Shown here piece by piece: positions 15,229 through 23,061 of a DNA stretch of 64,000 nucleotides. Below the pieces are notes generated by a model. The model was given only the letters and a program-made list of their open reading frames with translations, ran no database searches and was not told the DNA's origin. Each line of letters begins with the position of its first letter. Position 1 is the stretch's first letter. A program made the position numbers and the translations under genes. Origin of the DNA: VXOI01 sp965197575 (GTDB lineage Bacteria > Chloroflexota > Dehalococcoidia > Lucifugimonadales > UBA3495); assembly GCA_965197575.1 (NCBI GenBank), contig OZ240214.1, forward strand, positions 2,170,001-2,234,000, in the 5' to 3' direction.

Positions 15229-16290
15229 TCACTGATTCAGGTGCTCAACCGCGCGCCGGTGGCTTTCCAGCAGTCCGGGAACCCTGGCAGGGTCGGTGCG
15301 CCCCCACCCGCATTCGGTAGCCACGCCGGAGAAGGGGAAGAACTCGCGGGCGGTGTCAATCCTAGCCCGGTCGCCCGGCTCGTCATCAAAGTGAATCAGC
15401 CCCAGGTATACCTCCACGCCTTCGGGAAGACCCAGCCGTGTCAACGGCTCAAAATACTCGCGGTCGGTCCGGTCTTTGGGCACCGGCAGATGTATGAAGT
15501 CCGGCCGCCGTTCCAGCTTCCCGGCGAGGCCGTTGGTTATCTCCACGAGGATACCCATGTCGGCGGGCATCACCAAGTGCTCATCCCTGGGCGAGCCGTA
15601 GCACAGGTGGTACCCCATGTCGACGGCGGGCGGCACGCTGTCGCCGAGGCGGGCGAGTTCGTCAAAGACCTGCGTCTTGTAGTCGTCAGGGCGGTGGGAG
15701 AAGTAGTCCTCGAAGGCCAGCACCTCCTGGCAAACGTCCCACTGGATGGAGAGGCGGTCTTGGGGCGCCGATCCCACGATTTCCGCCAGCGCCGCCAGCA
15801 GGGCCTTCTCGTAGGCCCGGATATAGGCATCGCGGCAGATTGGGCTGACGTACATATAGGCCGTGGCCATCGGCGTGGGCAACGAGACCTGGAACAGGGT
15901 GTCGAAGCCGATCACCCCTTCATCCCGCAGCCGGGAATACAACTGGAACGACTCCAGAGCGGCGGCGGCATAGCCGGTCTCGAAGGTGACCCCGGCCGGG
16001 TCCACGCCGGGCCGGAACCGGATGTACTGCGTCTCGCGCAACAACTGGCCGTCCCACTGGTACACGGCGAACGGCGGCTCTACATCGTCCAACTCCATGT
16101 CGGGGTGATTCAGCAGCATGTCCCGCTGAAACCAGATCCAGCGCTGGCGCTCCCCGGTCTCGCCGTCGGTGATGCGCTTCAGGTGGGGACCGAGGGCGCC
16201 GCTAACCGCGCGAAACACGGTCTCGGCGTCTTGCATCGGTACGCTGCCCACCATGTGGGCCCGGTGAGTTCTGGCCGCCATCGTTGCCAC
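15229..16290 (-). CDS. UROD/MetE-fold protein
   Basis: 353 aa. The N-terminal pattern MVGSVPMQDAETVFRAVSGALG followed by RITDGETGERQRWIWFQ, and the C-terminal YLGLIHFDDEPGDRARI..ATECGWGRTD, fit the uncharacterised branch of the uroporphyrinogen-decarboxylase / methionine-synthase-II (TIM-barrel) superfamily. No zinc-binding Cys-x-Cys set is evident, so true methionine synthesis is unlikely. It ends 18 bp past the stop of the LLM oxidoreductase on the same strand, so the two probably form an operon. Confidence 0.65.
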   Translation of the reverse strand: MATMAARTHRAHMVGSVPMQDAETVFRAVSGALGPHLKRITDGETGERQRWIWFQRDMLLNHPDMELDDVEPPFAVYQWDGQLLRETQYIRFRPGVDPAGVTFETGYAAAALESFQLYSRLRDEGVIGFDTLFQVSLPTPMATAYMYVSPICRDAYIRAYEKALLAALAEIVGSAPQDRLSIQWDVCQEVLAFEDYFSHRPDDYKTQVFDELARLGDSVPPAVDMGYHLCYGSPRDEHLVMPADMGILVEITNGLAGKLERRPDFIHLPVPKDRTDREYFEPLTRLGLPEGVEVYLGLIHFDDEPGDRARIDTAREFFPFSGVATECGWGRTDPARVPGLLESHRRAVEHLNQ

Positions 16291-16308
16291 CTCCTACTCT
16301 AGCTCCGG

Positions 16309-17331
16309 CTACGCCAGCTCCTGGAATCGCCGGACGATCTTCCGCAATTGGGCTTCTTCCGGCGCAGACTCCGTGTACAAGGTAAAGCTCACCTCGTCCA
16401 GCAGGCCGCCGTAGCGGCTGGCGAATTCGTCGGCGATCTCGTCGTATTCGCCGGACACGGAAAAGGCGTCGAGCATTTCGTCGCTGACCTGCTCTCCCAT
16501 CTCGGCCCACCGGCCCTGCAACGACATTTCATGCAGTTGCTGGCCGGTCTCCTCGAACCCGTGGGCCGCCAACACCGGGAAGTAGGTCCGGGTGGAAGCG
16601 TAGAAAGCGATGCGCTGCCTCACGTCAGCTTGGACGGCCCGGATGCTGGAGCGGTTTGGCCCGGTGATGATGAACCCGCCGCCGCTGACTTTCAGATCGT
16701 TTATGGCTCGGCCGGCCCGCTCCGCTCCTTTGGACAAGCCGGGCCGGACCACGTTCCGGACGTAGTCCGGTGAGGTGAGGCTGTGCAGCATCAGGCCGTC
16801 GGCCACCTCGCCGGCCACCTGACAGTTGTAGGCGTTGACGGCGGCGGTAAAGACCTCGGGCGTCGGGTAATCGCTGGGGCCGGGGCTGAAGAAGGGTGTC
16901 ATCAGGGTATGACGGTAGTGCTTGCCCTGGAAGTCCAACCGCTCGCCGGTCTCCCAAGAGCGCCAGATGTGGCGTAGGGCTTGCACATACTCGCGGAGCC
17001 GAGGCCCCGGCGCTTCCCAACTGGTGGAGAAGCGGCGTTCGATGTGCCCCTTCACCTGAGTGCCCAGCCCGAGGCGGAAGCGCCCTCGGGAAAGGTCCTG
17101 CAGGTCTCGAGCCGTATAAGCCGTGATCATCGGCGAGCGGGGAAAAGCGATGGCCACCGACGTTTGCAGCGTTGCCTTGGTGGTCGACGTGGCGGCCAGG
17201 GTCAGCGCCATGAACGAGTCGTGGTCGGTCTCGTTCTTGGAGATGCCGTCGTAGCCCATCGACTCGGCCCAAGCGGCCTCTGCGGGGACCGACGACAGGT
17301 CTTTGGACGCCAGGCGGTAAGTGACTTTCAT
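16309..17331 (-). CDS. LLM-class F420-dependent oxidoreductase
   Basis: 340 aa from ATG at 17331 (MKVTYRLASKDLSSV), with a GGGAG Shine-Dalgarno upstream. Luciferase-like TIM-barrel features: AESMGYDGISKNETDHDSFMALTLAA, LQTSVAIAFPRSPMITAYTARDLQDLSRGRFRLGLGTQVKGHIERRF, and SPGPSDYPTPEVFTAAVN. These enzymes use F420H2 or FMNH2 in redox steps on small organic molecules. Substrate unknown. It is the first gene of a minus-strand pair with the MetE-fold gene and shares its upstream region with the divergent Phd/PIN pair. Confidence 0.85.
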   Translation of the reverse strand: MKVTYRLASKDLSSVPAEAAWAESMGYDGISKNETDHDSFMALTLAATSTTKATLQTSVAIAFPRSPMITAYTARDLQDLSRGRFRLGLGTQVKGHIERRFSTSWEAPGPRLREYVQALRHIWRSWETGERLDFQGKHYRHTLMTPFFSPGPSDYPTPEVFTAAVNAYNCQVAGEVADGLMLHSLTSPDYVRNVVRPGLSKGAERAGRAINDLKVSGGGFIITGPNRSSIRAVQADVRQRIAFYASTRTYFPVLAAHGFEETGQQLHEMSLQGRWAEMGEQVSDEMLDAFSVSGEYDEIADEFASRYGGLLDEVSFTLYTESAPEEAQLRKIVRRFQELA

Positions 17332-17386
17332 AGAGAGAACTCCCGTTTCCAAATTGGCTGTCCGTACTTGGTCAGAATTTCTATCG

Positions 17387-17413
17387 TATAATGCTGTCCA
17401 GAATACAAGGAGC
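17387..17413 (+). promoter_or_regulatory. -10 box and Shine-Dalgarno of the Phd/PIN operon
   Basis: A consensus TATAAT sits at 17387-17392 and AAGGAG at 17408-17413, before the ATG at 17422. No good -35 is seen at 17 bp. Phd-type antitoxins usually bind their own promoter; no clear palindromic operator is visible. Confidence 0.55.
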
Positions 17414-17421
17414 ACCCCATT

Positions 17422-17655
17422 ATGAAAACCGTCGGCGTAGCCGAGTTCAAAGAGCAGTGCTTGGAATTATTGGACCAGCTTGACATACACGGCTTGATAA
17501 TCACCAAACACGGCAAGCCGGTCGCAATGGTCATGCCCTACGAGCAGAAAATCACCGACTTCCAATTGGCCGTCCTGAACGGTAGTCTCCGTGACAAGGT
17601 CACTATCAAGGGAGACATATTCAGCCCGGGAATACGGTGGGATGCTGAATCTTGA
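17422..17655 (+). CDS. Phd/YefM-type antitoxin
   Basis: 77 aa. MKTVGVAEFKEQCLELLDQL and the following GLIITKHGKPVAMVMPYEQ are the Phd/YefM DNA-binding fold. The C-terminal SPGIRWDAES would wrap the toxin. Its 3' end overlaps the PIN toxin gene by 14 bases. Confidence 0.85.
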   Translation: MKTVGVAEFKEQCLELLDQLDIHGLIITKHGKPVAMVMPYEQKITDFQLAVLNGSLRDKVTIKGDIFSPGIRWDAES

Positions 17656-18004
17656 CACCCACATAGTGCTCTTTATGATCGCGGGAGGACTGCGGACGGA
17701 GGAGCGGGCCTTACTGGAACAAGAGCCCTGGTCGATCTCAGCCATCGTGCTATGGCAATTGGCGAAGTTGGTACAACTTGGCCGCATCGACTTCGACTTT
17801 GACGACAGCGAGGTGATCCGCGTATTGGACCTCCCGCACGTATGGCCAATCACCGAAGCCGTCGCGCGTGCTTCCGCCCGTTTGGATTTCAGGAGCGACC
17901 CCGCGGACGGACTTATCGCCGCAACCAGTGTCGTTCACGGAGTTCCACTGCTCACGCGAGATCGCGTCATGCTTGGCTCTAACGTCGTGCCGCTGTCGCG
18001 ATAG
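17642..18004 (+). CDS. PIN-domain toxin (VapC-like) lacking the conserved Glu
   Basis: 120 aa from ATG 17642 inside the antitoxin gene. The PIN fold starts MLNLDTHIVLF (Asp5), with SISAIVLWQLAKLVQLGRID, RSDPADGLIAAT (Asp89) and LLTRDRVM (Asp107). The family normally has Glu in the W-E-[IL] motif that binds metal; here it is Gln39 (CAA), so RNase activity may be weak or lost. Other residues are in place and the frame is intact. The toxin would cleave RNA or tRNA if active. Confidence 0.8.
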   Translation: MLNLDTHIVLFMIAGGLRTEERALLEQEPWSISAIVLWQLAKLVQLGRIDFDFDDSEVIRVLDLPHVWPITEAVARASARLDFRSDPADGLIAATSVVHGVPLLTRDRVMLGSNVVPLSR

Positions 18005-18007
18005 GCG

Positions 18008-18367
18008 TCAACTGCTCGTACCGGCCATCTCCTTGTAAATCTGGTCCGACTTCGCCGCCATTACGAAATCGTTTCGGTGCAGGTTGCGTATCTTGTGGGT
18101 CCACCATGCGACTCGCACCCGCCCCCACTCGGTCACGAGCAGCGGGTGATGCCCCTCTTCCTCGGCCAGCTTCCCGACGCGGTTGGTGAACTCCAGGGCC
18201 TGCGTGAAGTTGCTGAATCGGAAGACCCGGTCAAGCCGGGGCACACCATCTTCGGAGACCAGTCCCCAATCGGGAACCTGTGGTTGAAGCTCCGCGACTT
18301 CGTCCGGGCTGACGCTGGGGGAATCGCGGCGGCAAGCGGTGCATTTTTCCTGGTTAAGTGTGGGCAT
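18008..18367 (-). CDS. phhB: 4a-hydroxytetrahydrobiopterin dehydratase (PCD/DCoH)
   Basis: 119 aa from ATG 18367 (MPTLNQEKCTACRRDSPSVS). The pterin-site signature EEEGHHPLLVTEWGRVRVAWWTHKIRN..ND is complete, and FRFSNFTQALEFTNRVGKLAEEEGHHP is the usual preceding helix. It dehydrates 4a-carbinolamine pterins. No aromatic amino-acid hydroxylase is in view; in such genomes the protein may act in molybdopterin or folate chemistry. Convergent with the PIN toxin gene. Confidence 0.9.
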   Translation of the reverse strand: MPTLNQEKCTACRRDSPSVSPDEVAELQPQVPDWGLVSEDGVPRLDRVFRFSNFTQALEFTNRVGKLAEEEGHHPLLVTEWGRVRVAWWTHKIRNLHRNDFVMAAKSDQIYKEMAGTSS

Positions 18368-18399
18368 TGGGCGCCTCAATCGTGGTCGAATTATGGAGA

Positions 18400-18954
18400 T
18401 CAGGACCGAAAAATGTCTTTTAGGTTTACGGAGAAACCTTCCAGCGTCGGGGAAATCAAGGTGTCGCCCTCGCCGTAGACGCCGACAACCTTGAGCTTGC
18501 CATCTTCCAACACCAGCGCCGTGACGGTCCGCGCCTCTGGGTCCACCAGCCAGTACTCCTTCACGCCATGCCGGGCATAGAGTTCGCGCTTGACCGTCCA
18601 GTCCTGCCGGGCCGTTGAGGGCGACCGAACTTCGACCACCAAGTCCGGCGCGCCCTGGATGTTCGCGGGGGTGATAATGTCCACCCGCGCTTTGGAGACG
18701 AATAGCAGGTCCGGTTGGACCGTATCGGTGTCCGTCAGCACGACATCGAACGGCGAGAAATATACCCTGCCCAAGCGCCCCTGTTCCACGAAGAAAAAGA
18801 GCCTCGAACCCAACGCGGCCTGTGCCGACTGGTGTATTTCCCCCGGCCCTGCCGCCATAATTAACTCCCCGTCGATCAACTCCCAGCGCTCGTCGTCGGG
18901 GGTCTTGGCGTAGTCATCATAGGTTAGCTTGGTTTTGGGCTTGGAGCTGACCAT
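18400..18954 (-). CDS. Uma2-family (DUF820) PD-(D/E)XK protein
   Basis: 184 aa. LTYDDYAKTPDDERWELIDGELIMAAGPGEIHQ, QPDLLFVSKAR, APDLVVEVRSPSTARQDWTVKRELYARHGVKEYWLVDPEARTV: all the Uma2 blocks, with the nuclease D...ExK-like core at PDLVVEV. These proteins are abundant in Chloroflexota and cyanobacteria. The function is not established and an endonuclease role is presumed. Stand-alone gene. Confidence 0.88.
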   Translation of the reverse strand: MVSSKPKTKLTYDDYAKTPDDERWELIDGELIMAAGPGEIHQSAQAALGSRLFFFVEQGRLGRVYFSPFDVVLTDTDTVQPDLLFVSKARVDIITPANIQGAPDLVVEVRSPSTARQDWTVKRELYARHGVKEYWLVDPEARTVTALVLEDGKLKVVGVYGEGDTLISPTLEGFSVNLKDIFRS

Positions 18955-19028
18955 GCCCGGCCTCCCGTTTCTAGTGTGACGGCCCGACTATTTATGACGG
19001 CCCAATTTTACCAGACTCCTGGACTTGC

Positions 19029-19057
19029 TTGAGCGGTGGATTGGGGAGGGTTATAGT
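19029..19057 (+). promoter_or_regulatory. promoter placing the argH transcript start beside its ATG
   Basis: TTGAGC (19029-19034), a 17-base spacer, TATAGT (19052-19057). Transcription would start around 19064, 5 bases before ATG 19069, so the argH mRNA would be nearly leaderless. A TTG at 19060 would then lie outside the message. Confidence 0.5.
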
Positions 19058-19068
19058 AATTGGGCGAC

Positions 19069-20421
19069 ATGACGGACTTCTCGGCCTACACCGTTTCCAT
19101 CGGCTACGACCGGCGGCTGTTCCGGCAGGACATTGCCGGGTCCATTGTCCACGCCCGGATGCTGGCGAAGCAGGGCATCATTCCCGACGGGGACGCCGGG
19201 GAAATCGTCCGGGGGTTGGGGTGTGTCCAGCGGGAGATCGAGGACGGTTCCTTCCCTTGGGACCCGGCGTTGGAAGACCTGCACATGAACATTGAGACCC
19301 GGTTGACCCAGTTGATCGGCCCCGCCGGGGGACGGCTCCACACCGGGCGCTCCCGCAACGACCAGATTGCGCTGGACATTCGGCTCTACGTCAAAGAGGT
19401 GATACAGAATACCCTCCGAGGGATCCGCGGCGTCCAGCGGGCGTTGGTAGAGTTGGCGCGGCGCTACCAGCCGGTGGTGATGCCAGGGTACACCCACCTG
19501 CAACGCGCCCAGCCGGTGCTCTTCGCCCATCACATGCTGGCCTATTTCGAGATGTTTCAGCGGGACGCCGGACGTTTCCGCGACTGCTACTGCCGGACCG
19601 ACGTGCTTCCCTTGGGCAGCGGCGCGCTGGCCGGCGTTCCCTACCCGACCGACCGGGAGTTTCTGGCTAGGGAACTGGGGTTCAGCCGGATTAGCTCCAA
19701 CAGCATGGACGCTGTGTCCGACCGGGACTTTCTGGCCGAGTTCCTGGCGGCGGCCTCTATCTGCATGATGCACTTCTCCCGGCTGTCGGAAGAAATGGTG
19801 CTGTGGTCGAGCCGGGAGTTCGGCTTCATCAGGCTGGCCGAGGAGTTCACCACCGGCAGCAGCATCATGCCCCAGAAGCGCAACCCGGACTTCGCCGAGC
19901 TGGCAAGGGGCAAGACTGGCCGGGTCTACGGCGGGCTGATGGGGCTGCTGACCACGCTCAAGGGGCTGCCCTTGACCTACAACCGCGACCTCCAAGAAGA
20001 TAAGGAAGGGTTTTTCGACGCCTCCGATACTCTGCTGGCCACCCTCGACGTATACCGGCAGATGCTGCCGGGACTGGAGCTGGACACGGGCCGGGTCGAG
20101 AACCTTTCGGGTGAAAGCGGGATGCTAGCCACCGACCTCGCCGACTATCTGGTCGCCAAGGGCGTGCCTTTCCGGGAAGCCCACGGCATCGTCCGGGAGC
20201 TTTGCCGCCACTGCGACGCCGAGGGCTTGGAGTTGCACCAACTGCGGCACGAGGATTACCTGCGCTTTTCGCCCCATTTCGGGGCCGACGTTTACCAAAT
20301 CACCGCCCAGGCATCCGCCGCCGCCCGTGATAATCCTGGGGGTACGGCGCCCGCAAGGGTGGCCGAGGCCTTGGCCCAAGCGGAGCAATTACTACTAGAG
20401 GAGGACGCCGATGGATTCTGA
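19069..20421 (+). CDS. argH: argininosuccinate lyase
   Basis: About 450 aa. Fumarase/ASL superfamily blocks are all here: HMNIETRLTQLIG, HTGRSRNDQIALDIRLY, MPGYTHLQRAQPVLFAHH with the catalytic His, and the signature loop GSSIMPQKRNPDFAEL with the catalytic Ser. It splits argininosuccinate to arginine and fumarate. The N-terminus starts at DFSAYTVSIGYDRRLFRQDIAGSIVHARML, about 15-20 residues shorter than typical ArgH, which begins with a W-G-G-R-F substrate loop. An in-frame TAA at 19057 rules out a longer form. The 3' end overlaps rpe by 11 bases. TTG 19060 is an alternative start. Confidence 0.9.
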   Translation: MTDFSAYTVSIGYDRRLFRQDIAGSIVHARMLAKQGIIPDGDAGEIVRGLGCVQREIEDGSFPWDPALEDLHMNIETRLTQLIGPAGGRLHTGRSRNDQIALDIRLYVKEVIQNTLRGIRGVQRALVELARRYQPVVMPGYTHLQRAQPVLFAHHMLAYFEMFQRDAGRFRDCYCRTDVLPLGSGALAGVPYPTDREFLARELGFSRISSNSMDAVSDRDFLAEFLAAASICMMHFSRLSEEMVLWSSREFGFIRLAEEFTTGSSIMPQKRNPDFAELARGKTGRVYGGLMGLLTTLKGLPLTYNRDLQEDKEGFFDASDTLLATLDVYRQMLPGLELDTGRVENLSGESGMLATDLADYLVAKGVPFREAHGIVRELCRHCDAEGLELHQLRHEDYLRFSPHFGADVYQITAQASAAARDNPGGTAPARVAEALAQAEQLLLEEDADGF

Positions 20422-21100
20422 ACGCCGGGTGTTGCTGGCCCCGTCGGTGCTGTCGGCCGACTTCGCTAGGCTGGGAGAGCAAGTACGGGAGGCGACGGAG
20501 GCCGGGGCCGACCTGATTCACGTCGACGTGATGGACGGGCGGTTCGTGCCCAACATTTCCTTCGGCGAGGTGGTGGTCGACGCCATCCGCAAGAACACCC
20601 ACCTGCCCCTCAACATCCACCTGATGATCGACCGGCCGGACGAACTGCTGCCCACCTTTATGAAGGCGGAGTCCGACCAGATTCTCGTCCACGCCGAAGC
20701 CTGCGGCCACCTGCACCGGACCGTGACGCGGGTGAAGGAACACGGCAACCAGATCGGCGTGGCTATCAATCCGGGAACTCCGGTGGCGGCAGTGGAAGAG
20801 GTGCTGCCGCTGCTGGACATAGTGATGGTGATGTCGGTCAATCCCGGCTTCGCAGGACAGTCCTTCATACCCGAAAGCGTGAGCAAGATTCGCCGCCTGC
20901 GGGGCATGATCGACGCCGGCAGTTACGGCGCTCAGGTGGAGGTGGACGGAGGGGTGAAGGCGGACTGGACGGCGGAGGAATCGGTGAAAGCCGGGGCCAC
21001 AATCCTGGTGGCCGGAAGCGCCATCTTCAACAACCAGCAAACAGTCCCGGAAGCGATGCGCGGGATGCGGGGGTGCCTGGCGGGGGTGTTGCTGCGTTAA
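20411..21100 (+). CDS. rpe: ribulose-phosphate 3-epimerase
   Basis: 229 aa. LAPSVLSADFARLGEQV, IHVDVMDGRFVPNISFG, HLMIDRPDELL, DIVMVMSVNPGFAGQSFIP, VEVDGGVKADWTAEESVKAGATILVAGSAIF: complete Rpe with its metal-binding His/Asp residues. It interconverts ribulose-5-P and xylulose-5-P in the pentose phosphate pathway. Its start lies within argH, so translation is coupled. The tail RGMRGCLAGVLLR is short. Confidence 0.95.
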   Translation: MDSERRVLLAPSVLSADFARLGEQVREATEAGADLIHVDVMDGRFVPNISFGEVVVDAIRKNTHLPLNIHLMIDRPDELLPTFMKAESDQILVHAEACGHLHRTVTRVKEHGNQIGVAINPGTPVAAVEEVLPLLDIVMVMSVNPGFAGQSFIPESVSKIRRLRGMIDAGSYGAQVEVDGGVKADWTAEESVKAGATILVAGSAIFNNQQTVPEAMRGMRGCLAGVLLR

Positions 21101-21450
21101 TTCAACGGCTCGCCCTGTTCCTGATCGTCCGGTTCCGATTCCACTACCAGGGTAACGTTACCGAGTGCCGCAGGGCCGGTAGGCGACTCCTCTCTACCAT
21201 ATAGACTGAGATGGGCAATGGGATCGATGTCTCGCGGGCTGAACAAAAGCCCAGGATTTCGATAAGCTAGCCAACCGATCAAAACGACGACTGCAAGGAC
21301 CACTACCGCGGTCACGCTAGCCATCATGATCACCAAAATCAGTTGAAGGGTTGGCTGGTCCTTGAGGGCAAATAGGGCACTGGCAGAAATCCCTTGGAGG
21401 AGGACCATGAGCGCACCCAGCGCGCCCAGTGGGCTTCGAATGGCGCCCAC
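21097..21450 (-). CDS. two-helix membrane protein of unknown function
   Basis: 117 aa. Two hydrophobic segments (GALGALMVLLQGISASALFAL, and LILVIMMASVTAVVVLAVVVLIGWL) followed by a soluble acidic tail (ESEPDDQEQGEPLN). The 3' end overlaps rpe by 4 bases, tail to tail. Together with 21454-21666 it may form a small minus-strand unit. No recognised family. Confidence 0.55.
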   Translation of the reverse strand: MGAIRSPLGALGALMVLLQGISASALFALKDQPTLQLILVIMMASVTAVVVLAVVVLIGWLAYRNPGLLFSPRDIDPIAHLSLYGREESPTGPAALGNVTLVVESEPDDQEQGEPLN

Positions 21451-21453
21451 GGG

Positions 21454-21666
21454 CTAACGTTGGGCGCTCTTCGAAAGTAAAAGGCGATTCTTCCCGTCTA
21501 CTGAAAGATCCAGTTCAATGAGCCAACTGTCGCCCCGGTCTTCTATGATCTTACCCCGGACCGCCAATGATTTTCCGCTCGCCACGGTTATTGAATCGGA
21601 CACAACGGTCCCCCCGGTCCCTTCCCCTCCGATGGTGACAGTCACTTTATCGCCCACGGCAGCCAT
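21454..21666 (-). CDS. small beta-rich hypothetical protein
   Basis: 70 aa (MAAVGDKVTVTIGGEGTGG.., RGDSWLIELDLSVDGKNRLLL). Alternating hydrophobic strands suggest a small beta barrel. It lies between the membrane protein (3-bp gap) and rpmB (21-bp gap) on the same strand. No family recognised. Confidence 0.5.
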   Translation of the reverse strand: MAAVGDKVTVTIGGEGTGGTVVSDSITVASGKSLAVRGKIIEDRGDSWLIELDLSVDGKNRLLLSKSAQR

Positions 21667-21687
21667 CGCTCGGTTCCCGACCTCGCC

Positions 21688-21894
21688 CTAAAGTTTGGCA
21701 AATGCCTTGCGGACTTTGGGCGACTTGTGCAGGGAGCGCAGGCAGCGGCTGCATATCTTGACCCGGACCAACTCGCCGCCCCGTTCCAGGGTCTGCTTGT
21801 GGACGTTGGCCTTGAACCGGGTCTTGGTGTGGCGGTTGGAGTGGGATACGTTATTGCCGCTCATCCCGGATTTCAGACAAATTTCACAGCGCAT
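21688..21894 (-). CDS. rpmB: 50S ribosomal protein L28
   Basis: 68 aa. MRCEICLKSGMSGNNVSHSNRHTKTRFKANVHK and VRVKICSRCLRSLHKSPKV are the L28 blocks. CEIC and CSRC form a zinc-binding Cys4 set, so this is the zinc-binding (C+) form of L28. Confidence 0.96.
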   Translation of the reverse strand: MRCEICLKSGMSGNNVSHSNRHTKTRFKANVHKQTLERGGELVRVKICSRCLRSLHKSPKVRKAFAKL

Positions 21895-22023
21895 GATGGT
21901 GTATCCTTTTTCCCGTTAGGCACCCGTGTTTCCCGGGTACTGAATTTGGAAGCGCCCGGCCAGAGTAACACACCGGATTGCCCTGCAACAAGCAGAGGAA
22001 AATCCCTCAGCAGCCGCCGGGCT

Positions 22024-22626
22024 TTAGCCGCCGGCGGATGAAGAAGATGCCGGTCCGGGTAGCACGTCCCGCAGTTCTTCGCTGGTCTTCCAGGCCGGTT
22101 GGGGCGTTTCGCGGCCTTCGTGGGGGACGAATTCTGACGTTTCGACGAAGCGATACTTGTGGACGTAGCGGGGGCAGTTCTTGTAGACCTCGGTGACCTC
22201 CACGCGCACCACGAACTGCGCTTCGGCGTATTCGGACAACAGCTGGTCGTCTTCCAAGATCCGGGCCACGCCCTGAATACGCAGCCGTTGTTGCCCCTCG
22301 AAATCGACGAACAGCAGGCCCAGGTTGGGGTTCCGCAACAGGTTGCCCATCGACTGGTACTTGCCGTTGCCGTCGTAGTTGGGAAAGGCCAACGTCGACT
22401 CATCCACCACCCTGACGAATCCGGGCTCGCCCCCCTTGTAGGAGCAGGTGGGCAGCCCGCGGTCGTCGCAGGTGGCCAGGAAGAACATACGGGCAGACTC
22501 TATGATGGCCCTGGCTTCGTCGCCGATGGTCTCGGTGACCCGCTCGGTCAAACGGTCGGCCAGCTTGCGCGTCTGGAAGCGGTCTTGCAACTGACGGTTG
22601 CCGTCGTGGTAGTCGTGTACCTTCAT
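22024..22626 (-). CDS. pyridoxamine-5'-phosphate-oxidase-like flavoprotein
   Basis: 200 aa. ARMFFLATCDDRGLPTCSYKGGEPGFVRVVDESTLAFPNYDGNGKYQSMGNLLRNPNLGLLFVDFEGQQRLRIQGVARI is the FMN-binding split-barrel pattern of PNPOx-like proteins. The C-terminal region (CPRYVHKYRFVETSEFVP) is typical of the larger pyridoxamine-oxidase-related group. Substrate unknown. Its start overlaps the folB stop by 4 bases (ATGA), so they are coupled. Confidence 0.82.
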   Translation of the reverse strand: MKVHDYHDGNRQLQDRFQTRKLADRLTERVTETIGDEARAIIESARMFFLATCDDRGLPTCSYKGGEPGFVRVVDESTLAFPNYDGNGKYQSMGNLLRNPNLGLLFVDFEGQQRLRIQGVARILEDDQLLSEYAEAQFVVRVEVTEVYKNCPRYVHKYRFVETSEFVPHEGRETPQPAWKTSEELRDVLPGPASSSSAGG

Positions 22627-23033
22627 GCTATTTCCCCCTCCCGGTTTTGCCGCGGCCGGGTGCGGTGGATTTGCACCGCGGCCAGATCGATGGACGAGCC
22701 GCGCACCGGCGGGTTGGGCTTCTTGACCGTGACCGCCACGGCGTCGATGGGAAACTCGGCCAGCACGCGGTCGACAATGGCTTGGGCGGCGGACTCCAGC
22801 AGGTTGTGCGGCTCTCCCTCCATCACCGCCCGCACCGCCCGGTAGACGTGGGAGTAGCTGACCGTGTCCTCCAGCCGGTCGGACGCCCCGGCGCGGCTCA
22901 GGTCCAACTCCACAGTCAGGTCTACGATGTAACGCTGGCCCAGCGTTCGTTCTTCGGGATTGACGCCGTGGAACCCGTAGAACTGCATACCCTCCAGCAC
23001 GATGCGGTCTGTCGGTCCAAACTGACGTTCCAT
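22623..23033 (-). CDS. folB: dihydroneopterin aldolase
   Basis: About 136 aa from ATG 23033 (MERQFGPTDRIVLEGMQFYGFHGVNPEERTLGQRYIVDLTVELD). EGMQFYGFHGV.PEER is the FolB signature; NLLESAAQAIVDRVLAEFP and VTVKKPNPPVRG complete it. It splits dihydroneopterin in folate synthesis. folD lies at 48.7 kb. Confidence 0.92.
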   Translation of the reverse strand: MERQFGPTDRIVLEGMQFYGFHGVNPEERTLGQRYIVDLTVELDLSRAGASDRLEDTVSYSHVYRAVRAVMEGEPHNLLESAAQAIVDRVLAEFPIDAVAVTVKKPNPPVRGSSIDLAAVQIHRTRPRQNREGEIA

Positions 23034-23061
23034 GTCGTCGTCGGGTACCAGGGCATCCCGG

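Noticed and set aside
15205..16302. 365-aa plus-strand frame
   Set aside because: It is antisense to the UROD/MetE-fold gene, whose translation has clear family motifs.
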